DNA of 64,000 nucleotides from positions 281,195-345,194 of the forward strand of contig NZ_BMNR01000001.1 in the NCBI RefSeq assembly GCF_014646655.1, read 5' to 3'. The notes beneath the pieces were generated by a model. It made no database searches, was not told the DNA's origin, and saw nothing but the letters and a program-made list of their open reading frames with translations. This DNA comes from Yeosuana aromativorans. Its GTDB lineage: Bacteria > Bacteroidota > Bacteroidia > Flavobacteriales > Flavobacteriaceae. The position numbers were made by a program, and so were the translations under genes. Below are positions 43,452 through 52,251 of the stretch, one piece after another (position 1 is the stretch's first letter; the number at the start of each line of letters is the position of its first letter).

Positions 43452-45194
43452 TTAACTTAATCTGATATCTGAAACAGAAGCTCCAGATGGAATCATAGGA
43501 AACACATTATCCTCTTTCTCAACACAAACCTCTAAGAAATAGGCGTCTTTTGAAGCAATCATTTCTTTAACGGCATCGGCCAATTCTTCTCGTTTAGTAA
43601 CCCGTTTTGCTTCAATATAATATCCTTTTGCTATGGTCACAAAATCTGGATTTGCCATTTCTGTTGACGCATAGCGTTTGTCAAAAAACAATTGCTGCCA
43701 TTGGCGTACCATACCTAAAAAGTCATTATTAAGCACGACGATTTTTACAGGCACTTTTGTTTGGAAAATAGTTCCCAATTCTTGAATGGTCATTTGGTAA
43801 CCGCCATCACCAGAAATAGAAATCACTTCTCGGTCCGGAGCTGCCATTTTTGCTCCAATAGCGGCCGGAAGACCAAAGCCCATGGTACCTAATCCGCCAG
43901 AGGTAATATTACTTTTTGTGATATTAAAATCTGCATATCGGCAAGCAATCATTTGATGTTGTCCCACATCGGTCACAATGGCTGCATTTCCTTTTGTTTG
44001 GGCATTGATTTCCTTAAGAACTTCACCCATGGTCAATCCTTCCTTAACAGGATGTAAATCGTGTTTTATGACTTTTTCAAATTCGATATCATATAAATCC
44101 TTAAACTCTTGAAGCCATTCTGGGTGTGAATTAGCATTTAATAATGGCAAAAGCCCTGCTAAACTTACTTTAGAATCACCTAAAACAGCAATATCGGTTT
44201 TTACGTTTTTATCAACCTCGGCAGGATCTATTTCAAAATGGATGACCTTAGCTTGTTTGGCGTATGTTCTTAAATCGCCCGTAACACGGTCATCAAAACG
44301 CATCCCGATGGCAATAAGTACATCACATTCGTTGGTTAATTTATTGGGTGCATAATTACCGTGCATACCAACCATACCGACATTTAGCGGATGAGATGTT
44401 GGCAAAGCCGAAGCGCCTAAAATAGTCCAAGCAGAAGGAATACCGGCTTTTTCAATAACGGCTTTCAATTCATTTTCGGCCTTACCAAGAATAACGCCTT
44501 GTCCCCATACAATCAATGGTTTTTTAGCTTTATTAATTAATGCTGCCGCAGCCTCCAAAGATTCCTGACTTGTTTTAGGAATTGGATTATAACTGCGTAT
44601 TCCAGTGCATTTGCTATATGAAAAATCGAATTCCTCAAATTGGGCATCCTTTGTAATATCAATCAATACCGGCCCTGGGCGTCCACTTTTAGCAATATAA
44701 AACGCCTTGGCGATCACTTCAGGAATTTCAGAGGCTTTAGTAACCTGATGGTTCCATTTGGTGACCGGAGTGGAAATACCAACAATATCCGTTTCTTGAA
44801 ACGCATCACTTCCCAACAAATGAGAGGCCACTTGACCTGTAATGCACACGATGGGTGTAGAATCTATTTGTGCATCTGCAATACCCGTAATCAAATTGGT
44901 GGCTCCCGGGCCTGATGTAGCCATGGCGACACCCACTCTGCCTGAAATACGGGCATAGCCTTGGGCCGCATGTGCAGCGCCTTGTTCATGTCTTGTTAAT
45001 ACATGATGGATTTGATCCCTAAATTTATACAACTCATCATACACAGGCATGATAGCACCTCCTGGGTAACCATAAAGCACATCGACTCCTTCTTCTATTA
45101 AGCATCTTATGATAGCTTCACTACCAGTAATACGTTGGGTTTTTTGAGCCACTGCTTCTGTTTTGATTTTTGTTTCTGTATTCATACGTCTCAC
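43452..45194 (-). CDS. ilvB: Acetolactate synthase large (catalytic) subunit
   Basis: ThDP enzyme making acetolactate or acetohydroxybutyrate. 580 residues: GYPGGAIMPVYDEL, the catalytic Glu in RHEQGAAHAAQGYAR, FQETDIVGIS, the FAD-binding middle domain, and the ThDP motif GDGGYQMTIQELGT...NNDFLGMVRQWQ. It is directly joined to ilvD (gap 0), so the pair is tightly coupled. Confidence 0.95.
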   Translation of the reverse strand: MRRMNTETKIKTEAVAQKTQRITGSEAIIRCLIEEGVDVLYGYPGGAIMPVYDELYKFRDQIHHVLTRHEQGAAHAAQGYARISGRVGVAMATSGPGATNLITGIADAQIDSTPIVCITGQVASHLLGSDAFQETDIVGISTPVTKWNHQVTKASEIPEVIAKAFYIAKSGRPGPVLIDITKDAQFEEFDFSYSKCTGIRSYNPIPKTSQESLEAAAALINKAKKPLIVWGQGVILGKAENELKAVIEKAGIPSAWTILGASALPTSHPLNVGMVGMHGNYAPNKLTNECDVLIAIGMRFDDRVTGDLRTYAKQAKVIHFEIDPAEVDKNVKTDIAVLGDSKVSLAGLLPLLNANSHPEWLQEFKDLYDIEFEKVIKHDLHPVKEGLTMGEVLKEINAQTKGNAAIVTDVGQHQMIACRYADFNITKSNITSGGLGTMGFGLPAAIGAKMAAPDREVISISGDGGYQMTIQELGTIFQTKVPVKIVVLNNDFLGMVRQWQQLFFDKRYASTEMANPDFVTIAKGYYIEAKRVTKREELADAVKEMIASKDAYFLEVCVEKEDNVFPMIPSGASVSDIRLS

Positions 45195-46874
45195 TTAAAA
45201 TTCATCGGTAACGCATCCTCTTGATGCTGATGAAACGGTTCTTGCATATTTATAAAGTACACCTCGGTCGAATTTTAATTTTGGTGCTGTCCACTTTTGT
45301 TTTCTTTGTTGTAATTCTTCATCTGAAACGTCCAACGAAATGGTATTGGTTTCAGCATCGATTGTTATGATGTCCCCGTCTTTTACTAAAGCAATGTTAC
45401 CACCATCTTGCGCCTCAGGCGTGATGTGCCCCACTACAAATCCATGTGTTCCTCCAGAGAAACGTCCGTCAGTAATCAAGGCCACATCCTTTCCTAGTCC
45501 AGCTCCCATTATGGCCGCTGTAGGTTTCAACATTTCAGGCATGCCTGGGCCGCCTTTAGGGCCTTCATACCGAATGACCACAACATCACCTTTTTCCACT
45601 TTTCCATCTCTAATTCCATCATTAGCGTCATATTCGCCATCAAATACCTTGGCTTTCCCTTGAAAGCGCAATCCTTCTTTTCCGGTAATCTTGGCTACAC
45701 TACCCTCTGTGGCTAAATTGCCATATAGCATGCGTAAATGTCCTGAAATTTTAATTGGGTTTTCAAGTGGTTTTATCACGTCTTGTCCTTCTGATAAATC
45801 TGGAACATCCAATAGGTTTTCTGCTAATGTTTTTCCTGTTACGGTCAAACAATCGCCATGCAACAGACCTTTTTTCAATAGATATTTTAAAACGGCAGGA
45901 ATACCGCCAACGGCATGGACATCTTCCATTAAATATTTACCGCTAGGTTTTAAATCGGCAAGGAATGGCGTGTTATCACTAATGTTTTGAAAATCCTTTA
46001 AGGTAAAATCTATTTGAGCTGCTCTGGCTATGGCCAAAAAGTGTAATACAGCATTGGTAGAACCTCCTAAAATAGTCACCAACCTTATGGCATTTTCCAA
46101 AGACTTTCTGGTGATGATATCTGAAGGTTTAATATCCTTTTCTAGTAATACGCGCATGGCTTCACCAGCTTTTATGGCTTCTTCCCTTTTTTCTTTTCCT
46201 GTTGCTGGATTTGATGAGTTGTAAGGCAACGCCATTCCCAAAGCTTCAATGGCAGACGCCATGGTATTAGCCGTGTACATACCACCACACGCTCCAGCGC
46301 CTGGGCACGCTTTTTGAACAATACTTTTAAACTCAGCTTCGCTCATGGTTCCCGCCACTTTACTTCCCCAAGCTTCAAAAGCTGATACAACATCCAGTTT
46401 TTTACCTTCATGACAACCAGAATCAATGGTTCCACCATATACTAAAATTGAGGGTCTGTTCAAACGAATCATGGCCATTAAAGCCCCAGGCATATTTTTA
46501 TCACATCCCACAACAGTAATTAACCCATCATAACTCATGGCTTGCACCACCGTTTCCATGGAGTCTGCTATAATATCCCGAGAAGGCAATGAATAACGCA
46601 TGCCTGGCGTTCCCATAGAGATACCATCACTCACACCAATGGTATTAAAAATGAGTCCGACAATATCTTCATTTTGCGTACCCTCTTTTACCAGTTTAGC
46701 CAAATCATTCAAATGCATGTTACAAGGATTCCCTTCATAACCTGTACTGGCTATTCCAACCATGGGTTTGTAAAAATCTTCGTCTGTCAATCCAATGGCG
46801 TGCAACATAGCCTGAGCCGCTGGTTGTGTTGGATCCTGAGTAACTGTCTTACTATATTTATTGAGTTTATTCAT
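45195..46874 (-). CDS. ilvD: Dihydroxy-acid dehydratase
   Basis: Fe-S dehydratase for valine and isoleucine synthesis. 559 residues with CNMHL (first cluster Cys), [27 protein letters not shown], and [20 protein letters not shown]. It is the first gene of the ilvDBNCA operon, and it starts about 200 nt after the attenuator terminator of the leader region. Confidence 0.95.
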   Translation of the reverse strand: MNKLNKYSKTVTQDPTQPAAQAMLHAIGLTDEDFYKPMVGIASTGYEGNPCNMHLNDLAKLVKEGTQNEDIVGLIFNTIGVSDGISMGTPGMRYSLPSRDIIADSMETVVQAMSYDGLITVVGCDKNMPGALMAMIRLNRPSILVYGGTIDSGCHEGKKLDVVSAFEAWGSKVAGTMSEAEFKSIVQKACPGAGACGGMYTANTMASAIEALGMALPYNSSNPATGKEKREEAIKAGEAMRVLLEKDIKPSDIITRKSLENAIRLVTILGGSTNAVLHFLAIARAAQIDFTLKDFQNISDNTPFLADLKPSGKYLMEDVHAVGGIPAVLKYLLKKGLLHGDCLTVTGKTLAENLLDVPDLSEGQDVIKPLENPIKISGHLRMLYGNLATEGSVAKITGKEGLRFQGKAKVFDGEYDANDGIRDGKVEKGDVVVIRYEGPKGGPGMPEMLKPTAAIMGAGLGKDVALITDGRFSGGTHGFVVGHITPEAQDGGNIALVKDGDIITIDAETNTISLDVSDEELQQRKQKWTAPKLKFDRGVLYKYARTVSSASRGCVTDEF

Positions 46875-47071
46875 GTTTATATGGATAATAATGTTCGTTA
46901 TCCGAGTTTAAATGTTTTAAAAAATTATTCGAAATTAATTCATTACGTTTTTAATTATTATACCCATTGGTTTTCAAGGTTAAATCCACCACACTACAAA
47001 ATGAACTAAAATTTTGATTAACAGCTATTTAATTCAATATTTTTATGATGTTCAATATGTAAAAAATCCAA

Positions 47072-47099
47072 TAAAAAAACCTTCCATTTCGGGAAGGTT
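47072..47099 (-). terminator. Attenuator terminator upstream of ilvD
   Basis: Minus strand: AACCTTCC (47099-47092) pairs perfectly with GGAAGGTT (47085-47078) around a 6-base loop, followed by a T-run. GGGAATGGT just after the leader-peptide reading frame (47135-47127) can instead pair with ACCTTCCC (47098-47091), eight pairs with one bulged base. The two helices are mutually exclusive. Confidence 0.8.
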
Positions 47100-47134
47100 C
47101 TATAAAACTTATTGATTTTTTAATGTACCATTCC

Positions 47135-47197
47135 CTATCCCTGTGACAGAACCACAATGACAATAATAGAAATGATATTTAAAATTTGTTCTTTCAT
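47135..47197 (-). CDS. Branched-chain leader peptide of the ilv operon
   Basis: A 20-residue ORF, ATG at 47197 and TAG at 47135, containing NIISIIVIVVL. Six Ile, three Val and two Leu make 11 of 20 residues. It is preceded by AAGCTAAA. The reading frame ends exactly where an antiterminator strand (47127-47135) begins, and a terminator follows at 47072-47099. This is the classical ribosome-mediated attenuation layout. Stalling at Ile/Val codons frees the antiterminator strand, while a ribosome reaching the stop would mask it and let the terminator form. It is unannotated by usual gene calling because it is short. Confidence 0.85.
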   Translation of the reverse strand: MKEQILNIISIIVIVVLSQG

Positions 47198-47267
47198 TTT
47201 AGCTTAATAAATATTTAGAAATAAAAATTAACATCCTAATTATTTATTAAAAAACACAAAATCCAAT

Positions 47268-47295
47268 TTGTTTTCCTTTAATTTTTTTACTTTTG
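47268..47295 (+). promoter_or_regulatory. Candidate promoter of metK
   Basis: TTG (47268-47270), 17-bp spacer, TACTTTTG (47288-47295), an exact TAnnTTTG. Transcription would start near 47302, just before the structured leader. Confidence 0.7.
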
Positions 47296-47309
47296 TAGCC
47301 ACAAATAAT

Positions 47310-47435
47310 AGAGGAAAGATTTGACTGATTGCAACCTCTTCTAATTAATTTTTGAATTGAAAGATTCTGAAATTAATTCAGAATAAAAAATGCTAAAGGC
47401 AGTGCAAACTCCCTGAGACGTTATCGTCAAATCTT
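47310..47435 (+). promoter_or_regulatory. Structured leader RNA upstream of metK (candidate SAM-responsive element)
   Basis: A 10-bp perfect long-range helix joins AAGATTTGAC (47316-47325) with GTCAAATCTT (47426-47435), 18 nt before the metK ATG. Inside are TGATTGCAACC (47326-47336), a perfect 8-bp hairpin ATTCTGAA-attaa-TTCAGAAT (47364-47384), and GTGCAAACTCC (47402-47412). AGAGG (47310-47314) can pair with CCTCT (47335-47339), crossing the long helix as a pseudoknot or competing with it. TGA...GCAACC...GTGCnAA.TCC occurs in the same order in the SAM-I core, but the GAGGGA/GCCC P2 part is missing. It is therefore not a canonical S-box. GACG-ttat-CGTC (47417-47428) may be a competing stem. 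Confidence 0.6.
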
Positions 47436-47453
47436 CATCATAAATTTAAATAT

Positions 47454-48707
47454 ATGTCATATTTATTTACTTCAGAAAGTGTTTCTGAAGGACACCCAGA
47501 CAAAGTAGCCGACCAAATCAGTGATGCGCTAGTAGATAATTTTTTAGCCTTTGACGCCAACTCAAAAGTTGCTTGTGAAACCCTTGTCACCACTGGGCAA
47601 GTGGTTCTTGCTGGCGAGGTAAAATCTACCACCTACCTTGACGTTCAAAAAATTGCCAGAGATACCATTAACAAAATAGGTTATACAAAAGGCGCATATA
47701 TGTTTGATGGCCATTCATGTGGCATTTTTTCGGCCATTCATGAACAGTCTGAAGACATTAACCGTGGCGTTGACAGAGCCAGCAAAGAAGAACAAGGCGC
47801 CGGCGACCAAGGCATGATGTTTGGTTATGCCACCAATGAAACCGAAAACTTTATGCCTTTGGCATTGGATTTATCACACCGGATTTTAATTGAATTGGCC
47901 AACTTAAGACGAGAAAACAAGGAGATTACCTATTTAAGACCCGACTCAAAAAGTCAAGTAACCATAGAATATAGTGATGACAACATTCCACAACGCATTG
48001 ATGCCATTGTGGTCTCAACTCAGCATGACGAGTTTGATACGGATGACAGGATGTTGGCCAAGATAAGAAAAGACATTATCAATATTGTAATTCCTAGGGT
48101 TGTTGCCAAATTACCAGAACACATTCAGGTTCTATTTAATGATGACATTACCTATCACATCAACCCAACAGGCAAGTTTGTTATTGGTGGACCCCATGGT
48201 GATACGGGATTAACAGGACGTAAAATTATAGTGGATACCTACGGCGGAAAAGGCGCCCATGGAGGCGGAGCCTTTTCAGGCAAAGACCCCAGCAAGGTTG
48301 ACCGCAGTGCCGCTTATGCTGCCAGACATATTGCCAAAAACCTTGTGGCTGCTGGTGTTGCTGATGAAATTCTGGTTCAGGTATCTTATGCCATAGGCGT
48401 GGTGGAACCAACCTCCATCTTTGTAGATACTTTTGGGACCTGTCCGTTTAACATGACCGATGGTGAAATTGCCAAGGAAGTGTCAAAATTGTTTGATATG
48501 CGCCCAGCCGCCATTGAAGAGCGCTTGAAATTACGTGCCCCTATTTACAGCGAAACTGCTGCTTATGGTCATATGGGACGTAAAAACGAAACCGTTACCA
48601 AAGTCTTTGAGCAACCTAATGGAGAATCTGTAACATTGAGTGTGGAATTGTTTACTTGGGAAAAACTAGATTACGTTGATAAAGTAAAACAAGCTTTCGG
48701 ACTGTAA
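47454..48707 (+). CDS. metK: S-adenosylmethionine synthetase
   Basis: Makes SAM from methionine and ATP. 417 residues: [15 protein letters not shown] near the start, [12 protein letters not shown], the P-loop-like [20 protein letters not shown] and [20 protein letters not shown]. It completes the sulfur-to-SAM route of the window. It starts 18 nt after the structured leader and ends 1 nt before the stop of a convergent gene, with no terminator between them. Confidence 0.96.
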   Translation: MSYLFTSESVSEGHPDKVADQISDALVDNFLAFDANSKVACETLVTTGQVVLAGEVKSTTYLDVQKIARDTINKIGYTKGAYMFDGHSCGIFSAIHEQSEDINRGVDRASKEEQGAGDQGMMFGYATNETENFMPLALDLSHRILIELANLRRENKEITYLRPDSKSQVTIEYSDDNIPQRIDAIVVSTQHDEFDTDDRMLAKIRKDIINIVIPRVVAKLPEHIQVLFNDDITYHINPTGKFVIGGPHGDTGLTGRKIIVDTYGGKGAHGGGAFSGKDPSKVDRSAAYAARHIAKNLVAAGVADEILVQVSYAIGVVEPTSIFVDTFGTCPFNMTDGEIAKEVSKLFDMRPAAIEERLKLRAPIYSETAAYGHMGRKNETVTKVFEQPNGESVTLSVELFTWEKLDYVDKVKQAFGL

Positions 48708-48708
48708 A

Positions 48709-49737
48709 TTAAATATTCTGTAACAACCGTTCTGACAGTTCTGTTGCTACAATATGATTGGTGATGATCTCGTCAATGATAAACTGCGTTCTATCAGGAA
48801 AATCAACATCAATTATGGTATTGCCTTCAATCCATTCTGAAATTGAAGTAACCATTTTTTTATTGAATGATGGCAAGACCAATACGCCCAGTTCTTTCAA
48901 ACTCTCTGCATTGCAGGCTTGTTCATACTGATTTTTCATGGGCACCACCAATAATTTCTTTTTAAGGTACATAGCCTCAGCAGGTGTTTCAAAACCAGCT
49001 CCACAAATCACGCCACTGCTCCACGCCATGGCACGTTCAAAATTACTGTTTGCAATAGGTTTTATCTTGACATTTTTAACACTGTAGGCCTCTTTGGAAT
49101 GTTTTGAAAACACCTTCCATTTAACACCTTTTATTTTAGATAATACCTTGCTGATTTTTTCATCACTATAAAATGGCAAATACACGATGTAGTAATTCTT
49201 TTGTTTAATACTTTGGCGTCGTATATCATTTCTTATGATAGGCGTAAAGATGTTTTTGTCATAGCTTTTAAAATGAAAACTATATCTGGTTGTAGAAGGT
49301 GCAAAATATTTTAAAACCAATTTGCCGATAATACTTGGCTTTTTTGGTTTGGGCACTTTTTTTGAAACAAAAGCCCCTTGATGACTTAATGAGATACAAT
49401 TTAAATCGCCCCTAAAATAACTGGCCCAAGCCGTAATGGGCTCAAAATCATTGATGATTAAATCATAGTCACTTAAGTTGCACTCCCTGATTTCTTTGAT
49501 TATTTTAAAAATATTATTGGCTTTCAGGGTTTTTAGATAATCGATACCGCCATTTTTCCCAAAGACAAAAACAATACCTCGGCACCTGAATTTTACCGGA
49601 AAATCAAAATCAATTTCATACTGCGTCCCACTAATGAGTACATCAACCTCAACACGGTTGTTGAGCATCGCATAAATCTCTTTTGCCCTGCTTAAATGTC
49701 CATTTCCAGTTCCTTGAACTGCATACAATATCTTCAT
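48709..49737 (-). CDS. GT-B glycosyltransferase-like protein
   Basis: 342 residues starting MKILYAVQGTGNGHLSRA, a pattern of MGDG-synthase/MurG-like GT-B transferases. The C-terminal nucleotide-sugar half contains SSGVICGAGFETPAEAMYLKKKLLVVPMKNQYEQACNA. Substrate unknown; it may glycosylate an envelope lipid. It lies 9 nt from an LpxH-like phosphoesterase gene, which fits an envelope role, and it is convergent with metK with only 1 nt between stop codons. Confidence 0.85.
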   Translation of the reverse strand: MKILYAVQGTGNGHLSRAKEIYAMLNNRVEVDVLISGTQYEIDFDFPVKFRCRGIVFVFGKNGGIDYLKTLKANNIFKIIKEIRECNLSDYDLIINDFEPITAWASYFRGDLNCISLSHQGAFVSKKVPKPKKPSIIGKLVLKYFAPSTTRYSFHFKSYDKNIFTPIIRNDIRRQSIKQKNYYIVYLPFYSDEKISKVLSKIKGVKWKVFSKHSKEAYSVKNVKIKPIANSNFERAMAWSSGVICGAGFETPAEAMYLKKKLLVVPMKNQYEQACNAESLKELGVLVLPSFNKKMVTSISEWIEGNTIIDVDFPDRTQFIIDEIITNHIVATELSERLLQNI

Positions 49738-49746
49738 TTGGGGTTT

Positions 49747-50622
49747 TTATTTGGGCCTGATTAAATTAAAATCAGCCAGTAATTCGTTAAAAATTTCCTT
49801 GTTGGATTTTTCCAATAAGCGCTCCGTTTTATTGTTGGTTCTTGATTCTAACTTATAGTTGTTTTCATCATATCTGTAAATGGTCCATTTTGATTTATGG
49901 TATTCCAAAGCGGTTAAATTTTCTACCCAATCGCCTGAATTCAAATAGGTCACATCTTTTTGCAATGACTGGAACGTTTCAATCTTAGGATGATGAATGT
50001 GACCGCACACCACATAGTCATAGTTGTTTTCAGCGGCAATATCAATAGCTGTTTTTTCAAAATTATTGATGTGCTTAACAGCACTTTTCACACTGTTCTT
50101 TATTTTTTTTGATAAGGATATTCTGCCTTTGCCCATAGCATTACTCATGCGGTTTACCAAGCTATTGATTAAAATGAGCATATCGTAGCCTTTGGCACCT
50201 AATTTGGCCAACCATTTGGAGTGCTGCATGGTTACATCAAACACGTCGCCGTGAAAAAACCAAGCCGTTTTACCATCCAGTTTTAAAACCAATTTATTGA
50301 CAATTTTAAAGGAATTAATCTTAAAGTTTGCAAATTTACGCAGCATTTCATCATGGTTGCCTGTTATGTAATATACCTCAACACCATCTGTTATCCATTT
50401 GATGATGTGCTTGACAACCTGCATATGTGCTTTGGGCCAGTAATTTTTTTTGAACTGCCAAATATCAATAATATCGCCATTAAGAATAACCTTTTTGGGT
50501 TTGATGCTCCGTAGGTAATTTAAGAGTTCACTGGCATGGCAGCCATATGTACCTAAATGGATATCAGAAATAACAAGCAGGTCTACTTTTCGCTTTTTTG
50601 AACTTTTTTTCGTCATAAACAC
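49747..50622 (-). CDS. LpxH-like metallophosphoesterase (UDP-2,3-diacylglucosamine hydrolase family)
   Basis: 291 residues. The calcineurin-type motifs are in order: ISDIHLG, LNGDIID, TGNHD, FFHGDVFD, and CGHIHHP. The protein resembles the Bacteroidota UDP-2,3-diacylglucosamine diphosphatase group. The enzyme would hydrolyse UDP-diacylglucosamine to lipid X in lipid A synthesis, at the membrane. Residues about 140-190 are a basic helical cap. It is the first gene of a two-gene unit with the glycosyltransferase and is divergent from an exported protein gene. The roughly 230-bp intergenic region upstream shows nothing else clear. Confidence 0.85.
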   Translation of the reverse strand: MFMTKKSSKKRKVDLLVISDIHLGTYGCHASELLNYLRSIKPKKVILNGDIIDIWQFKKNYWPKAHMQVVKHIIKWITDGVEVYYITGNHDEMLRKFANFKINSFKIVNKLVLKLDGKTAWFFHGDVFDVTMQHSKWLAKLGAKGYDMLILINSLVNRMSNAMGKGRISLSKKIKNSVKSAVKHINNFEKTAIDIAAENNYDYVVCGHIHHPKIETFQSLQKDVTYLNSGDWVENLTALEYHKSKWTIYRYDENNYKLESRTNNKTERLLEKSNKEIFNELLADFNLIRPK

Positions 50623-50852
50623 GCTAAAAAATTACTTCATAAATTTTTATGAAAAGTACATCAACAATGTAACCTGTAACTGTTTTAAAAATTAACACTG
50701 TGTTAAATAACTGCTCTTAGAACAGAATAAAAATTATCTAAATGTATGTTTTATGTAACTGCAACATTATGTATGGGTTTTATAGCCTTCTTCAATCATG
50801 TTGATTAAAATTTAAAATAATATGGTTTGGTTTTTGTAATTTTCAAGTTCGT

Positions 50853-51632
50853 ATGAAAATCTGGATTGTCACATTATTGCTTGTCTCCTTTTCAATAGTT
50901 GCCCAAAAGCCTGTTGATGCCATTTTTATTAAGGAAACACCCCTTAAAGCCAAAACCTTTATTGGTGTTGACAATTTTAAAGCAATGTATGTTATTGACA
51001 AGGATGTGCTTTATAAAAAAGACAATGCAAAAACCATTAGCTATAATAATTTGCAGTTAGGGTCTATTACATCCGCAAACGTTTCAAACCCACTAAAAAT
51101 AAATGTGTTTTATAGAGATTTTAATACGGTTGTCATTCTTGACAATAGACTTGCTGAGATATTCAAATTAGATTTTAATACCATAGAGCCCTACAGGAGC
51201 ATTTCTTGTATATCATCTGGACATGACAGCACGTTATGGGTGTTTAACCAAATTACCCAACAACTAGAGTTGTATGATTACAAAACCCATGTTAGCCGTG
51301 CCAAGACACTCCCTGTTTCAAGTTCTGTATTAGATATAAAAAGTGACTACAATAATTGTTGGCTACTTACAGATGATTATTTATACCAGTATAATTATTT
51401 TGGTATATTGATAAATAAAATAAAAAATGAAGGATATATAGCTATAGCTGAAAACAATGAAAACATCATTTTAAAAAAAGGTAATTTATTGTATTATTTA
51501 AAGAAGAATACTGATGCCATTGTACCAATCAAATTACCAAATTTGTTAATAAATCAGTTTTCAGTAACCAATGAAACCTTGTATATTTACAACAATGAAT
51601 TCCTTAAGGAATTCCAATTAAAAACCAACTGA
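50853..51632 (+). CDS. Exported protein of unknown function (beta-propeller-like)
   Basis: 259 residues with a clear signal peptide (MKIWIVTLLLVSFSIVAQ). The rest is beta-rich and has short repeats such as TLWVFNQITQQLELYD and WLLTDDYLYQYNYFG. These look like blades of a degenerate propeller. No catalytic motif is seen. It lies 4 nt before a deoxynucleoside kinase gene, so they share a transcript. I do not recognise a family. Confidence 0.8.
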   Translation: MKIWIVTLLLVSFSIVAQKPVDAIFIKETPLKAKTFIGVDNFKAMYVIDKDVLYKKDNAKTISYNNLQLGSITSANVSNPLKINVFYRDFNTVVILDNRLAEIFKLDFNTIEPYRSISCISSGHDSTLWVFNQITQQLELYDYKTHVSRAKTLPVSSSVLDIKSDYNNCWLLTDDYLYQYNYFGILINKIKNEGYIAIAENNENIILKKGNLLYYLKKNTDAIVPIKLPNLLINQFSVTNETLYIYNNEFLKEFQLKTN

Positions 51633-51636
51633 TATT

Positions 51637-52251
51637 ATGCATATAGCCATTGCGGGAAACATAGGCGCAGGAAAAACAACGCTTACAAAATTACTGGCAA
51701 AACACTATAAATGGGAAGCACAACTTGAAGACGTTGTGGACAACCCGTATTTGGATGATTTTTATAACCAGATGGAGCGTTGGAGTTTTAACCTGCAAGT
51801 CTATTTTTTAAACAGTCGGTTTCGTCAAGTATTGCAAATACGTAAAAGCGGAAAGGATATCATACAGGATAGAACCATTTATGAAGATGCCCATATTTTT
51901 GCGCCCAATCTTCATGCCATGGGACTCATGACCAATCGTGATTATGAAAATTACAAATCCTTGTTTGATTTAATGGAATCATTGGTTCATGGACCTGATG
52001 TCTTGATTTATTTACGAAGTTCTATCCCTAATTTAGTGGCACAAATCCATAAGCGCGGTAGGGATTATGAAAATACCATCAGCATTGATTATTTAAGCCG
52101 ATTAAACGAACGTTATGAAGCTTGGATCCATGGTTATGATAAAGGCAAACTGTTGGTCATTGATGTTGACCATTTGGATTTTGTTGAAAAACCAGAGGAT
52201 TTGGGAACTATCATCAATACCATTGATGCAGAAATCAATGGTTTGTTTTAA
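51637..52251 (+). CDS. Deoxynucleoside kinase
   Basis: 204 residues: P-loop IAGNIGAGKTTLTK (4-17), the DRTIYED segment with the dNK ERS/DRT motif, and a LID region with KRGRDYE. It phosphorylates deoxynucleosides for salvage; specificity cannot be read. It overlaps the convergent plug-protein gene by 4 bp at the stop codons. Confidence 0.92.
   Translation: MHIAIAGNIGAGKTTLTKLLAKHYKWEAQLEDVVDNPYLDDFYNQMERWSFNLQVYFLNSRFRQVLQIRKSGKDIIQDRTIYEDAHIFAPNLHAMGLMTNRDYENYKSLFDLMESLVHGPDVLIYLRSSIPNLVAQIHKRGRDYENTISIDYLSRLNERYEAWIHGYDKGKLLVIDVDHLDFVEKPEDLGTIINTIDAEINGLF

Noticed and set aside
47310..47435. Canonical S-box, TPP or cobalamin riboswitch upstream of metK
   Set aside because: The GAGGGA...GCCC P2 element of SAM-I is absent. 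The CTGAGA-like and other words do not occur in the arrangement of TPP or B12 aptamers.
52248..52251. Frameshift between the kinase and plug-protein genes
   Set aside because: The two genes are convergent and share 4 bp at their stop codons; both frames are intact.
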